A DNA stretch of 64,000 nt from Actinosynnema pretiosum (GTDB lineage: Bacteria; Actinomycetota; Actinomycetes; Mycobacteriales; Pseudonocardiaceae): the NCBI RefSeq assembly GCF_024171695.1, contig NZ_JAMTCF010000006.1, positions 62,001-126,000 of the forward strand. The letters are read 5' to 3'. This document shows, piece by piece, positions 17,799-25,586 of this stretch. Position numbers and translations under genes: made by a program. The stretch's first letter is position 1. Every line of letters starts with the position of its first letter. The notes beneath the pieces were generated by a model. It was not told where the DNA came from and ran no database searches. It was given only the letters and a program-made list of their open reading frames with translations.

Positions 17799-18664
17799 CT
17801 CGCCCCCGCCACCGAGTCGCGCGCGTAGTCGCGCAGGGTGCGGGGCGGGCGGCCGAGGAGCTTGGTCATGGTCTCGACCTCGGCGGGGTCGGTCGGGATC
17901 GGGGAGGCGCCCAGGAGTTCGAAGCTGCGGATCCAGTCCGCGAGCTTTCGGCCGGACAGCCTGCGCTCGAAGGACTTGCGCCACTGGGGGTCGTCGCCGG
18001 TGTAGACGACCTCGCGGCCGAGCGCCTCGGACCAGATCTGGGCGCTCTGCTCGCCGTTGAGCGACTCCGGTCCGAGGAGCTGGTAGGAGCCCGCCGGGAA
18101 GTCCGGGGTGGTCAGCGCGGTGGTGATGACCTCGGCGGCGTCGCGCAGGTCGATGCGGTTCACGCCGTCGGGGTGCAGTGGGGTCGGGAAGGCGCCTGCC
18201 TCGATGTCGGCGCGGAAGACCTCGTCGTTCTGGTCGAAGTTGGTGAGGCTGAACATCGCGGGGCGGGTGTCGGTGCGCGCCAGGAACGCGGCCAGCTCGA
18301 GCTTCGGGACGTAGGCCGGGATCGAGTCGCCCGCCGCTTCGCGGGTGGCGTCGTCCTCGATGTGGAAGCCGCCGAACACCAGGCGGACGCCCGCGCGTTG
18401 GGCCTCCTCGCCGAAGAGGGTGGCGATCTCGACCTCGTTGGTCTCGTGCGGTGACACGTAGAACGCCGAGTCGACGCCGCGCAGCGCGGCCCGGACGGCC
18501 TCGCGGTCGGCGAGGTCGCCCTGCATGAGCTCGACCTGGGCGGGGAGGTTCGCCCGTGCCTTGTCGCGCACTAACGCCCGCGCGTCCGCGCCCCGGCGCA
18601 CGGCTTCGCGCAGCACCAGGCCGCCCACGGTGCCGGTTGCTCCGATGATCAGGGTCTTGGTCAT
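17795..18664 (-). CDS. NmrA-family NAD(P)-binding protein
   Basis: 289 residues from ATG 18664, chosen over an upstream in-frame start because GGAGG lies 6-7 nt before it and the Rossmann motif begins at once: MTKTLIIGATGTVGGLVL. Atypical SDR of the NmrA/quinone-oxidoreductase-2 type, with QGDLADREAVRAALRGVDSA in the middle and no classical YxxxK active site. Members either sense NADP(H) or reduce quinones. It is divergent from a TetR gene across two palindromic operators and coupled by a 4-bp overlap to the LLM oxidoreductase. Confidence 0.9.
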   Translation of the reverse strand: MTKTLIIGATGTVGGLVLREAVRRGADARALVRDKARANLPAQVELMQGDLADREAVRAALRGVDSAFYVSPHETNEVEIATLFGEEAQRAGVRLVFGGFHIEDDATREAAGDSIPAYVPKLELAAFLARTDTRPAMFSLTNFDQNDEVFRADIEAGAFPTPLHPDGVNRIDLRDAAEVITTALTTPDFPAGSYQLLGPESLNGEQSAQIWSEALGREVVYTGDDPQWRKSFERRLSGRKLADWIRSFELLGASPIPTDPAEVETMTKLLGRPPRTLRDYARDSVAGAR

Positions 18665-18675
18665 GCCGTCCTCCG

Positions 18676-18732
18676 TTGACTTGGAGTCAATGACTCTCAA
18701 TCAATGGATACCGCTTCGCTGACTTCGAGTCA
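18676..18732. promoter_or_regulatory. Two palindromic operators between NmrA and TetR genes
   Basis: TTGACTTGGAGTCAA (18676-18690) and TGACTTCGAGTCA (18720-18732) are two copies of the inverted repeat TGACT-TSG-AGTCA, 43 bp apart, one close to each divergent start codon. This is the arrangement expected for a TetR protein that represses both itself and the neighbouring operon. For the TetR gene, TAGCGT (18742-18747) lies only 6 nt before the ATG, immediately after the second operator. Confidence 0.8.
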
Positions 18733-18753
18733 ATGAACTGTTAGCGTGAGCCC

Positions 18754-19368
18754 ATGACCCGCGCCGCCACCGCCGCCGTCACCAGGGAGAAGGTCCTGGC
18801 TGCGGCCCGAGAGCTGTTCATCACGTCGACGTACGACGAGGTCAAGGCGGCCGACATCGCCCGAGCGGCGGGCGTCGCGCACGGGTTGGTGTTCCACCAC
18901 TTCGGCAGCAAGCAGGGGCTCTACGGCGAGGTGCTGTGCGCGATCGGGCGCGAGGTGCTGGCGCTGCACGTCAACGACCCGGCGGTGCCGGTGGGCAGGC
19001 GGATCCGGCGGTCGCACGCGGCGCACCTGGCCTACCTCGTGGCGCACCGGGAGCTGGCGTTGAACCTGGTGCTCCAGTCGTGGGGCGTGGAGGAGGGGTT
19101 CGACCGGGTGCGGGACGAGGGCAACCGGAGCCTCGCGGAGAACCTGGGGCTGGACTTCGAGCGGCCCGCGGTGCGGGCAGTGCTGCGGATGTACACGACG
19201 GCGGCCGACCAGTTGGCGCGCGACCACCTGCTGAGCGAGCACCCGTTCGACCAGGGCGCGGTGGTGGAGATGCTGATGACGGTGCTGGCGGGGGTGTTGC
19301 GGGCGGCGCGGATCGCCGATCCGGAGGTGGAGGTGGACCGGGTGATCGAGGAACTGGCGCGACCGTAG
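18754..19368 (+). CDS. TetR/AcrR-family regulator
   Basis: 204 residues from ATG 18754. N-terminal TetR helix-turn-helix (VTREKVLAAARELFITSTYD, AADIARAAGVAHGLVFHHFG, SKQGLYGEV) and an all-helical C-terminal ligand domain. The start is only 6 nt after a TAGCGT -10 element and lacks a ribosome site, so the mRNA is probably leaderless. It most likely represses the divergent NmrA/LLM pair through the two operators at 18676-18732. Confidence 0.92.
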   Translation: MTRAATAAVTREKVLAAARELFITSTYDEVKAADIARAAGVAHGLVFHHFGSKQGLYGEVLCAIGREVLALHVNDPAVPVGRRIRRSHAAHLAYLVAHRELALNLVLQSWGVEEGFDRVRDEGNRSLAENLGLDFERPAVRAVLRMYTTAADQLARDHLLSEHPFDQGAVVEMLMTVLAGVLRAARIADPEVEVDRVIEELARP

Positions 19369-19373
19369 TCGTC

Positions 19374-19402
19374 GGGGCTGGTCCAGCACCCGGACCAGCC
19401 CC
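19374..19402. terminator. Bidirectional terminator hairpin
   Basis: GGGGCTGGTCC (19374-19384) and GGACCAGCCCC (19392-19402) are a perfect 11-bp inverted repeat with a 7-nt loop, placed between the converging TetR and esterase genes. Confidence 0.7.
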
Positions 19403-19432
19403 CCGAGGCGACGGCGCGCCGCCTTCCGGCGG

Positions 19433-20281
19433 TCACGAAGCGCGGCACGTCCTGAGGTAGCTGAGGAACGAGGGCTGGAGGCCCGTCACGTGGGTTTCGC
19501 GCAGGACCTCGCTGGTGACCGACGCGCCGTGCGCGGTGAGGCGGTGCAGGACGGTGGCCGCGTTCTTCGCGAGGTTCTGGTAGACGGGGATGGTTCCGAG
19601 GAGCTCGCGGTCGTTGAAGGTCAGGTGGAGCTTGGCGGTGCGGTCGGTCAGGGTGTCGAGCTGCTTGAAGATCTGGCTGTCCTCGCCGGCGACGCCTGGG
19701 CTTCCGGCTCCTACGGTGTCGAACAGCGTGGCGCCGGTGAGCCAGGCGTAGAGGGCGAACAGGCCGCCGTAGGAGTAGCCGAACAGGCCGTGGCCGCTCT
19801 TGGCGGTGCGGTAGTCGCGTTCGATCCGGGGGTGCAGCTCCTCGGTCAGGAAGGTCAGGAACTCGTCGGCCCTGGTGTCGCGCAGTTCGTCCAGGTAGGC
19901 GTCGGCCTGTTCGCGGGTCATCGCCCCGGTGCTCACCCCCAGTTCCACCGCGTCCAGGAGCTCCGGGGCGACGGGTTCGCCGGGTGGCACCAGGTCCCGG
20001 TTGCGCACCCTGGCCCAGTGCTCGGCCTCCTCGCCCGCGTAGCCGACGCTGACCTGGATGTACGGCTGGACCCGCTGCATGGGGTCCCGCTGGGTGACGA
20101 TGAGCGGGGCGGTCTGGCCGACGGACCAGTTGCCGTCGAGGACGTAGACGACGGGGGGACTCGCGGTGGTGGGGTCGTGGCCGGGCGGGGTGGTGACCCA
20201 GATGCCGTAGTCGTGCCCGCCGGCGGAGCGCAGCTCGAAGTAGTCGGTGTCGGGCAGGCAGCCTTGCCACAGGGCGCTCAT
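19433..20281 (-). CDS. Alpha/beta-hydrolase, siderophore-esterase-like (esterase D type)
   Basis: 282 residues from ATG 20281, preceded by GGAGG at 7 nt; an in-frame ATG at 20314 falls inside the operator and was rejected. The fold is the esterase D/IroE/BES1 type: PVVYVLDGNWSVG near the N-terminus, HPRIERDYRTAKSGHGLFGY with the nucleophile elbow GYSYGG, and a late catalytic histidine (RETHVTG). Related enzymes hydrolyse siderophore or other small esters; there is no signal peptide. It is divergent from the TetR gene at 20351 across a palindrome. Confidence 0.85.
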   Translation of the reverse strand: MSALWQGCLPDTDYFELRSAGGHDYGIWVTTPPGHDPTTASPPVVYVLDGNWSVGQTAPLIVTQRDPMQRVQPYIQVSVGYAGEEAEHWARVRNRDLVPPGEPVAPELLDAVELGVSTGAMTREQADAYLDELRDTRADEFLTFLTEELHPRIERDYRTAKSGHGLFGYSYGGLFALYAWLTGATLFDTVGAGSPGVAGEDSQIFKQLDTLTDRTAKLHLTFNDRELLGTIPVYQNLAKNAATVLHRLTAHGASVTSEVLRETHVTGLQPSFLSYLRTCRAS

Positions 20282-20310
20282 CGGGGGTCCTCCACGGCGC
20301 TTCGGGTTTT

Positions 20311-20344
20311 CCATTGGATAAATTCCTTGCCCAATGGATAAACT
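20311..20344. promoter_or_regulatory. Operator and promoter between esterase and TetR genes
   Basis: CCATTGG (20311-20317) and CCAATGG (20331-20337) form an inverted repeat with a 13-bp spacer, and each is followed by ATAAA, giving a direct repeat as well. TAAACT (20339-20344) is a -10-like element 6 nt before the GTG of the TetR gene. The palindrome would cover both divergent promoters. Confidence 0.65.
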
Positions 20345-20350
20345 ACGGGT

Positions 20351-20938
20351 GTGGCCCTGTCAAGCACTGCGCGCAACGGCGGCGGTGACGCGCGTGAGCG
20401 CCTCCTGGCGCGGCTCCTGGAGGTCTTCGACGACGGGCTGCCGCCGCCGGAGACCTCGCTGCGCGAGATCGCCGCCCGGATCGGGAGCAGTCACGCGCTG
20501 CTGCGGTACCACTTCGGCTCGCTCACGGGGGTGCTGGCGGCGGTGCTGGCGGTGCAGCGGGCCCGTGACAACGCGGAGTTGTTCCGGGACGCGGGGAAGG
20601 GCGGCTTCGACGACCTCGTCCTGGCGGTGTGGCGGGCTTACACGAGTCCGGAGCAGCTGTCGCGGATCCGGGGGTTCTTCCACGTGGTGGGGTTGGCGGC
20701 CTACCGGCCGGACGAGTACCGGGAGTTCGTGTCGTCGTTGGACGACCTGACCGGGGTGCTGGCGTCGTTGGCCGAGCGCGACGGGGACGACCCTGGGGAG
20801 GCGATGGTCAGGGCCACGGTGGTCACCGCCGCGATGCGGGGGTTGCTGCTGCAGGAGGTGCTGACGCCGGGGGTGTGCTCGGGGGACGCGATCGCGCTGG
20901 TCCTGCGGATGGGCGGGGAGCGGGGCGGGCGCCCGTGA
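20351..20938 (+). CDS. TetR/AcrR-family regulator
   Basis: 195 residues from GTG 20351. N-terminal helix-turn-helix (SLREIAARIGSSHALLRYHF, GSLTGVLAAV) and a helical ligand-binding C-terminus. No ribosome site precedes the GTG and a TAAACT box lies 6 nt before it, so a leaderless transcript is likely. It probably represses the divergent esterase and itself through the CCATTGG/CCAATGG palindrome. Confidence 0.9.
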   Translation: MALSSTARNGGGDARERLLARLLEVFDDGLPPPETSLREIAARIGSSHALLRYHFGSLTGVLAAVLAVQRARDNAELFRDAGKGGFDDLVLAVWRAYTSPEQLSRIRGFFHVVGLAAYRPDEYREFVSSLDDLTGVLASLAERDGDDPGEAMVRATVVTAAMRGLLLQEVLTPGVCSGDAIALVLRMGGERGGRP

Positions 20939-20948
20939 CGGGGTCGGC

Positions 20949-21869
20949 TCAGGGGTTGCTCCCGGCCGGGGTCACGGCATGGGCCACGGTCACCTGGGAC
21001 GGCGCCAGGGAGGTCCTGCCGTCTTCGACGTCCCACAGGGAGTTCTGGAGCAGGCGGCCCAGGGTCCAGGCCGCAGCGCGTTCGCGGTCCAGGCCCAGTG
21101 CTTCGGTGAGCAGGTCGAAGCGCCTGCGGACGGCTCGGGTCGGGGTTCCGGTCGCCAGCACCGCGTTCCAGTTGCTGTCCAGGGCGGGCCACAGGTCGAA
21201 GCCGGGGTCGCCCGCGAGGGGTTCCGGGTCGATCGCCAGCCAGGGGGCGCGGTCTCCCGCCAGGACGTTGCCGTAGTGCAGGTCCCAGTGCAGCAGGCGG
21301 TCGCCGGGGTCGGTCAGCAGTTCGGCGACCGTTGCGGACCAGGACAGCAGCAGGGCGCGGTCGGTCGGGGAGCGCAGGGACCGCGCGGCGTCCGGGGCCC
21401 GGTCGACCATCGCGCCCGCGACGTCGCGCAGCCTGGGGACGTCGGGTGGGGCCTGCACCTGGGTCAGGGTGGTGAGGAGGTCGGCGATCACGCGCGTGGC
21501 CTCGTCGTCGTCCTCGACGGTCTCCAGGGTCCGGGTGGCGTCCAGGCGTTCCAGCAGCGTGGTGGTGGTCGTCGGGTCGTGCTCCAGCAGGCGCACGGCG
21601 CCTCTGCCCGCCCACCGGCGCAGGCCGGTCACGGCCGCCCTGGTTCCCGGTGTCGGCGGTTGCAGGCGCAGCACGGCCGGGGTGTCGTCCGCTCGGCGGA
21701 CCGGGAGCGCGAGCGCGGCTTGGCCTGAGCGGGGTGGGCCGTCCGGGGTCAGGGTCCAGCGGGTCAGGAGGTCGTCCACCAGGGTTGGCAGGGTGGACAG
21801 CCAGGAGCGGGCGGTGTCATCGGCTTGGAGGTGGGTGGTGATCAGGTGGTCTGGGACGTGCAGGTCCAC
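20949..21869 (-). CDS. Aminoglycoside/hydroxyurea phosphotransferase-like protein
   Basis: 306 residues from GTG 21869 (AGGAG 6 nt upstream). Kinase fold of the APH(6)/hydroxyurea antibiotic-resistance type: an N-terminal ATP-binding lobe (QAALALPVRRADDTPAVLRL), then the catalytic loop RLLHWDLHYGNVLAGD with HxDxxxxN, and the metal-binding AIDPEPLAGDPGFDLWP. Family members phosphorylate streptomycin, hydroxyurea or unknown small molecules; the substrate here cannot be told. It diverges from the FecCD permease gene with only about 28 bp between start codons, so their promoters must overlap each other or the coding ends. Confidence 0.87.
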   Translation of the reverse strand: MDLHVPDHLITTHLQADDTARSWLSTLPTLVDDLLTRWTLTPDGPPRSGQAALALPVRRADDTPAVLRLQPPTPGTRAAVTGLRRWAGRGAVRLLEHDPTTTTTLLERLDATRTLETVEDDDEATRVIADLLTTLTQVQAPPDVPRLRDVAGAMVDRAPDAARSLRSPTDRALLLSWSATVAELLTDPGDRLLHWDLHYGNVLAGDRAPWLAIDPEPLAGDPGFDLWPALDSNWNAVLATGTPTRAVRRRFDLLTEALGLDRERAAAWTLGRLLQNSLWDVEDGRTSLAPSQVTVAHAVTPAGSNP

Positions 21870-21897
21870 TGGGGCTCCTGAGCGAGGGGTTCGGCGG

Positions 21898-22902
21898 GTG
21901 CCGGTGCTGCCTTTGGTCGTGGGGCTTGCCGGGGTGTTGGTGGTCAGCGTGGTCGTTTCCCTCGCCCTGGGGGCGGAACCGCTGCGGGTGGGCGGGGTGT
22001 GGGCGAGCGTGGTCGGGGCCGGTGGTGACCCGGTGTACGACGTGATCGTGCGGGATCTGCGGGCGCCGCGCGTGGTGACCGGGGCCGCCGTGGGGGCGGG
22101 GTTGGCGTTGGCGGGGGCGGTGCTCCAGACGTTGGTGCGCAATCCGCTGGCCGATCCGCACCTGCTGGGGGTGTCGTCGGGCGCGTCGGTCGGGGCGACG
22201 TTGGTGATCGTCACGGGTGCGCTCGGCGGGCTCGGGGTGTGGGCGTTGTCGGCGGGGGCGCTGGTCGGGGCCGGGGTGGCGGTGTTGCTGGTGCTCGGGG
22301 TTTCCGCGGCGCAGGGTGGGCTCGCGCCGTTGCGGTTGGTGCTGACCGGGGTGGTGCTGTCGGCGGCGTTGTCGGCGGTGTCGAGCTTCCTGGTGTTCGC
22401 CAGCGGTGAGCCCGCCGCCGCCCAGGCGGTGCTGCACTGGTTGTTGGGCAGCTTGTCGGGGGCCACCTGGGCCGGGGCCTGGCCGGTGGTGGGTGTGGTG
22501 GTGGCGTCGGCGGTGGCGCTGCTGGTGGTGCACGGGTGGTTGGACGCGCTGGCCGGTGGCGAGGAGCTCGCGGTCACGTTGGGGGTTCCGGTTCGCGGGC
22601 TGCGGATCGGGTTGTTCGTGCTGACCTCGGTGCTGGTCGGGGTGCTGGTCGCGGTGTCGGGTGGGATCGGGTTCGTGGGGCTGGTCGTCCCGCACCTGGC
22701 GCGGCTCGCGGTGGGGGCGCGGCACCTGGCGGTGCTGCCGGTCGCGGCGCTGGGCGGGGCGGTGCTGCTGGTGTGGGTGGACGTGGCGGCCCGCGTGCTG
22801 GTGCGGCCTCAGGAGATGCCGTTGAGCGTGGTGACCGGGTTGGTGGGCGCGCCGGTTTTCCTGGTTCTGCTGGGGCGCAAGCGCTACGGGTTCGCCGGGT
22901 GA
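21898..22902 (+). CDS. FecCD-family ABC permease (metal-chelate importer)
   Basis: 334 residues from GTG 21898 (GAGGGG about 9 nt upstream; an earlier in-frame GTG is possible). Typical BtuC/FecCD protein with about ten membrane helices. Signatures: RDLRAPRVVTGAAVGAGLAL, LVRNPLADPHLLGVSSGAS, GGEELAVTLGVPVRGLR and GFVGLVVPHLARLAVGARH. It would form the channel for a siderophore-, heme- or metallophore-type ligand brought by the lipoprotein encoded 26 bp downstream. There is no ATPase gene in this plus-strand pair; the nearest is the minus-strand FecE-like gene at 24759-25586. Confidence 0.92.
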   Translation: MPVLPLVVGLAGVLVVSVVVSLALGAEPLRVGGVWASVVGAGGDPVYDVIVRDLRAPRVVTGAAVGAGLALAGAVLQTLVRNPLADPHLLGVSSGASVGATLVIVTGALGGLGVWALSAGALVGAGVAVLLVLGVSAAQGGLAPLRLVLTGVVLSAALSAVSSFLVFASGEPAAAQAVLHWLLGSLSGATWAGAWPVVGVVVASAVALLVVHGWLDALAGGEELAVTLGVPVRGLRIGLFVLTSVLVGVLVAVSGGIGFVGLVVPHLARLAVGARHLAVLPVAALGGAVLLVWVDVAARVLVRPQEMPLSVVTGLVGAPVFLVLLGRKRYGFAG

Positions 22903-22928
22903 TTTCCGTTGACGAGAAGGGGTCGTGC

Positions 22929-23948
22929 GTGAGGACTTCGTGGCGTGGCGCCGGGTTTTCCGGGTTGGTTCTCTGCTTAGCGCTCTCCGGGTGCGGTGGG
23001 GCGGTCGGCACCGGTGCGGGGCGGGTGGGTGTGGTCAACTGCGGCGTTGAGGTGTCCTACCCGAGTCCGGCTCAGCGGTTGTTCGTCAACCAGGGCAACC
23101 GGATCGCCACCGTGCTGGCCATCGGCGCGGCGGACAGGGTGGCCGCCGTGAGCGCCCTCGGTGACGACCGGGACGTGCTCGCTGCGGCTTACGGGAGCGA
23201 GGTCGTGGACGGGCTCGTGATCGCGACCGAGGGGCAGCCGTCGTTGGAGAACGTGGTGGCGCGGCGGGCCGACGTGGTGGTGTCGTGGTTCAGCGACGGG
23301 GACGCCGTGTCGCCGGAGCGGTTGGCGGAGCGGTCGATCGCGGCCTACCAGTCCACCGAGGGGTGTCGGCGCGGTGGTGGGGCCGAGCGCGGGACGGTGG
23401 AGCCGTGGGAGGCGCTGCGGACCGACCTGCGCGGGTTGGGGCGGATCACCGGGCGGGAGGCGGAGGCCGAGGAGGTGGTCGGCGGGATCGACGCGCGGTT
23501 GGGGGCGTTGGGCTCCGCGCCCGCGCCTCGGGAGAGGCCCTCGGTGTTCCTGTTCGACCGGGGGACCTCGGACGTCTACTCCAGCGGGGCCTACGGCGCG
23601 CCCCAGGCGATCATCGAGGCCGCCGGGGCGCGGAACGCGCTGGGGGACCTGGAGGAGTCCTGGACCTCGGTGTCCTGGGAGCGGGTCGTCGCGGCCCGGC
23701 CGGACTTCATCGCGTTCGTGGACTACGGCGCCCAGAGCTTCGAGGACAAGGTGGAGGTGCTGCGCACCAACCCCGCCACCAGGGACCTGCCCGCCGTCGT
23801 GGCGGGGCGGTTCCTGAACCTGCCGTTCGCGATGTGGACGAGCAGCCCGCTGAACGTGGACGCCGCCGAGCACCTGCGGGTCGCGCTGGAGGCGGGGGAC
23901 CTGGCGCCGCGCAGCGGGATCGAGGCGCGGTTGGACGTGCCGGGCTGA
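22929..23948 (+). CDS. Lipoprotein substrate-binding protein (FecB/FhuD type)
   Basis: 339 residues from GTG 22929, chosen because GAGAAGGGG lies just upstream and the signal peptide follows at once, with lipobox LALSGC (lipidated Cys22). Class III (BtuF/FhuD-like) solute-binding fold: LAIGAADRVAAVSAL, LENVVARRADVVVSWFSD, WERVVAARPDFIAFVDYG, and a final domain ending in LDVPG. It delivers a chelate to the permease encoded just upstream. A strong hairpin follows the stop, before the converging metallophore operon. Confidence 0.9.
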   Translation: MRTSWRGAGFSGLVLCLALSGCGGAVGTGAGRVGVVNCGVEVSYPSPAQRLFVNQGNRIATVLAIGAADRVAAVSALGDDRDVLAAAYGSEVVDGLVIATEGQPSLENVVARRADVVVSWFSDGDAVSPERLAERSIAAYQSTEGCRRGGGAERGTVEPWEALRTDLRGLGRITGREAEAEEVVGGIDARLGALGSAPAPRERPSVFLFDRGTSDVYSSGAYGAPQAIIEAAGARNALGDLEESWTSVSWERVVAARPDFIAFVDYGAQSFEDKVEVLRTNPATRDLPAVVAGRFLNLPFAMWTSSPLNVDAAEHLRVALEAGDLAPRSGIEARLDVPG

Positions 23949-23954
23949 CGGCGA

Positions 23955-23983
23955 GCCGGGCCGGGGACGTGCCCCGGCCCGGC
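23955..23983. terminator. Bidirectional terminator between converging importer operons
   Basis: GCCGGGCCGGGG (23955-23966) and CCCCGGCCCGGC (23972-23983), a perfect 12-bp stem with a 5-nt loop, between the plus-strand lipoprotein gene and the end of the minus-strand metallophore operon. Confidence 0.75.
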
Positions 23984-23991
23984 GACGACCG

Positions 23992-24762
23992 TCAGCGCAG
24001 TCCGACGACGATCCGCTCCTGCAGGTCCTGCCACACCACGCCCGCCTCCGCGAACCCGGCGTCGAGCAGGGCGGCCTCGTGGAAGCGGTGCGAGGCGCCG
24101 GTCCAGTCGCGGGCGCCCTCCGGCCACAGGGCCGCCCGCTCGGCCAGGGCGTCCGCCAGCGCGGGTTCGGCCCGCACCGCCTCCCACCAGCTCTCCCAGG
24201 ACTCCGCTCCCCCGGCCAGCGCGCGTTCGCGCCGGGTCAGGGCGATCGCGTCGCTCACCGCGCGCAGCCTGCTGCCCTGCGGGTGCGGCAGGTAGTCGGC
24301 GTTGAGCAGCACGCCGTCCGGGCGCAGCAGGCGCAGGGCGTGGCGGTAGGTGGCGGTCAGCACGGCCGGGTCGAGCCAGTGCAGGGCGGTACTGGACAGG
24401 ACCGCGTCGAAGGCGCCCGCGTCCTCGCCGAGGGCTTCGGGCCAGTCCGGGTCGCGCAGGTCGGCGCGCACCCAGCGCAGGCGGCCGTCCACCTCGCCGA
24501 GGGAGCCCTCGCCGATGGCCAGGAGCACCGGGTCCACGTCCACCGCCACGGCGCGCGCCTTGGGCAGCAGCTCCAGCAGCCTGCCGCTGATCGCGCCGGG
24601 GCCGCAGGCCAGGTCGAGCACCACGAGGTCCTCGGCGGGCTTGAGGTGGGTGAGGACCTCGAACATGACCTCGTACACGCGGTCGCGGTCGGCGATGTAG
24701 GCGGTCTGCTGGACGTCCCACCTGGTCAGGAGGTCGGGCAGCGGGGTGGGCTGGGCGGTCAC
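23992..24762 (-). CDS. SAM-dependent methyltransferase, last gene of the metallophore operon
   Basis: 256 residues from GTG 24762, whose GTGA overlaps the stop of the ATPase gene by 4 bp. Class I methyltransferase: motif I VVLDLACGPGAISGRLLEL, motif II AVAVDVDPVLLAIGEG, motif IV DAVLSSTALHWLD, followed by a trans-aconitate/malonyl-methyltransferase-like C-terminal half. Its tight coupling to the importer/metallophore genes suggests it methylates the metallophore or a precursor (inference). I know of no methyltransferase in the staphylopine, pseudopaline or yersinopine pathways, so this would be a tailoring step not described for those compounds. Confidence 0.85.
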   Translation of the reverse strand: MTAQPTPLPDLLTRWDVQQTAYIADRDRVYEVMFEVLTHLKPAEDLVVLDLACGPGAISGRLLELLPKARAVAVDVDPVLLAIGEGSLGEVDGRLRWVRADLRDPDWPEALGEDAGAFDAVLSSTALHWLDPAVLTATYRHALRLLRPDGVLLNADYLPHPQGSRLRAVSDAIALTRRERALAGGAESWESWWEAVRAEPALADALAERAALWPEGARDWTGASHRFHEAALLDAGFAEAGVVWQDLQERIVVGLR

Positions 24763-25586
24763 GCGGGGTTCCTCTCTGCGGTTCGGTCCGGGCCGGGGAG
24801 GCGGGAGAAGCCGAGGTGCGCCTGGCCGGTGTCGGGGTCGACCCAGCGGCAGGCGCGGACGCCGAAGACCTCGGCGACCAGCTCGGGGGTGAGGACGTGG
24901 GACGGTGGGCCGTCCGCGACGACCCGGCCCCGGTGCAGCACGTGCACGCGGTCGCAGTAGGCCACGGCCAGGGTCAGGTCGTGCATGACGGTGAGGGTGG
25001 TCGTGCCCAGGGCGCGCACCAGGTCGAGCAGCTCCAGCTGGTAGCGGATGTCCAGGTGGTTGGTGGGCTCGTCGAGCACGAGCAGCCTGGGCTGCTGGGC
25101 CAGCGCCCGCGCCAGCAGCACCCGCTGCTTCTCGCCGCCGGAGAGGGTGTCGAAGTCGCGCCCGGCCAGGTGCGCGACGCCGGTCCTGGCGACCGCCTCG
25201 GCGCAGATCCGGTGGTCGTCGGCGGTGTCGCGGTCCAGCGGGCCCTTGTGCGGGTTGCGGCCCATCGCGACCACGTCGGCGACCTTGAGCGCGAAGTCGC
25301 TGCCGCTCTCCTGCACCACCACGGCGGTGCGGCGGGCCGAGTCGCGGGCACTGAGGCCCCACACGTCGGCGCCGTCGACCCGCACCGCACCGGCCGAGGG
25401 GCGCAGGGCCCGGTAGACGGCGCGCAGCAGCGTGGACTTGCCGCTGCCGTTGGGGCCGACGACGCCGACCACCTCGCCCGCGCCCACGGTCAGGCTCGCC
25501 CCGGTCACCACCTCGGTCCCGCCCAGCGCCACCGAGACGCCGTCGACGACGAGCCGGGGGCCTGGGTTCCCGTTGAGCGCGCTCAC
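24759..25586 (-). CDS. FecE-type ABC ATPase
   Basis: 275 residues from GTG 25586 (GTGA overlap with the upstream permease stop). Walker A GPNGSGKST near residues 41-49, Q-loop VVVQESGSDFALKV, signature LSGGEKQR, Walker B LLVLDEP and H-loop VMHD. It powers the FecCD-type importer and is the only ATPase in the region, so it may also serve the second permease encoded on the opposite strand at 21898. Confidence 0.93.
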   Translation of the reverse strand: MSALNGNPGPRLVVDGVSVALGGTEVVTGASLTVGAGEVVGVVGPNGSGKSTLLRAVYRALRPSAGAVRVDGADVWGLSARDSARRTAVVVQESGSDFALKVADVVAMGRNPHKGPLDRDTADDHRICAEAVARTGVAHLAGRDFDTLSGGEKQRVLLARALAQQPRLLVLDEPTNHLDIRYQLELLDLVRALGTTTLTVMHDLTLAVAYCDRVHVLHRGRVVADGPPSHVLTPELVAEVFGVRACRWVDPDTGQAHLGFSRLPGPDRTAERNPA

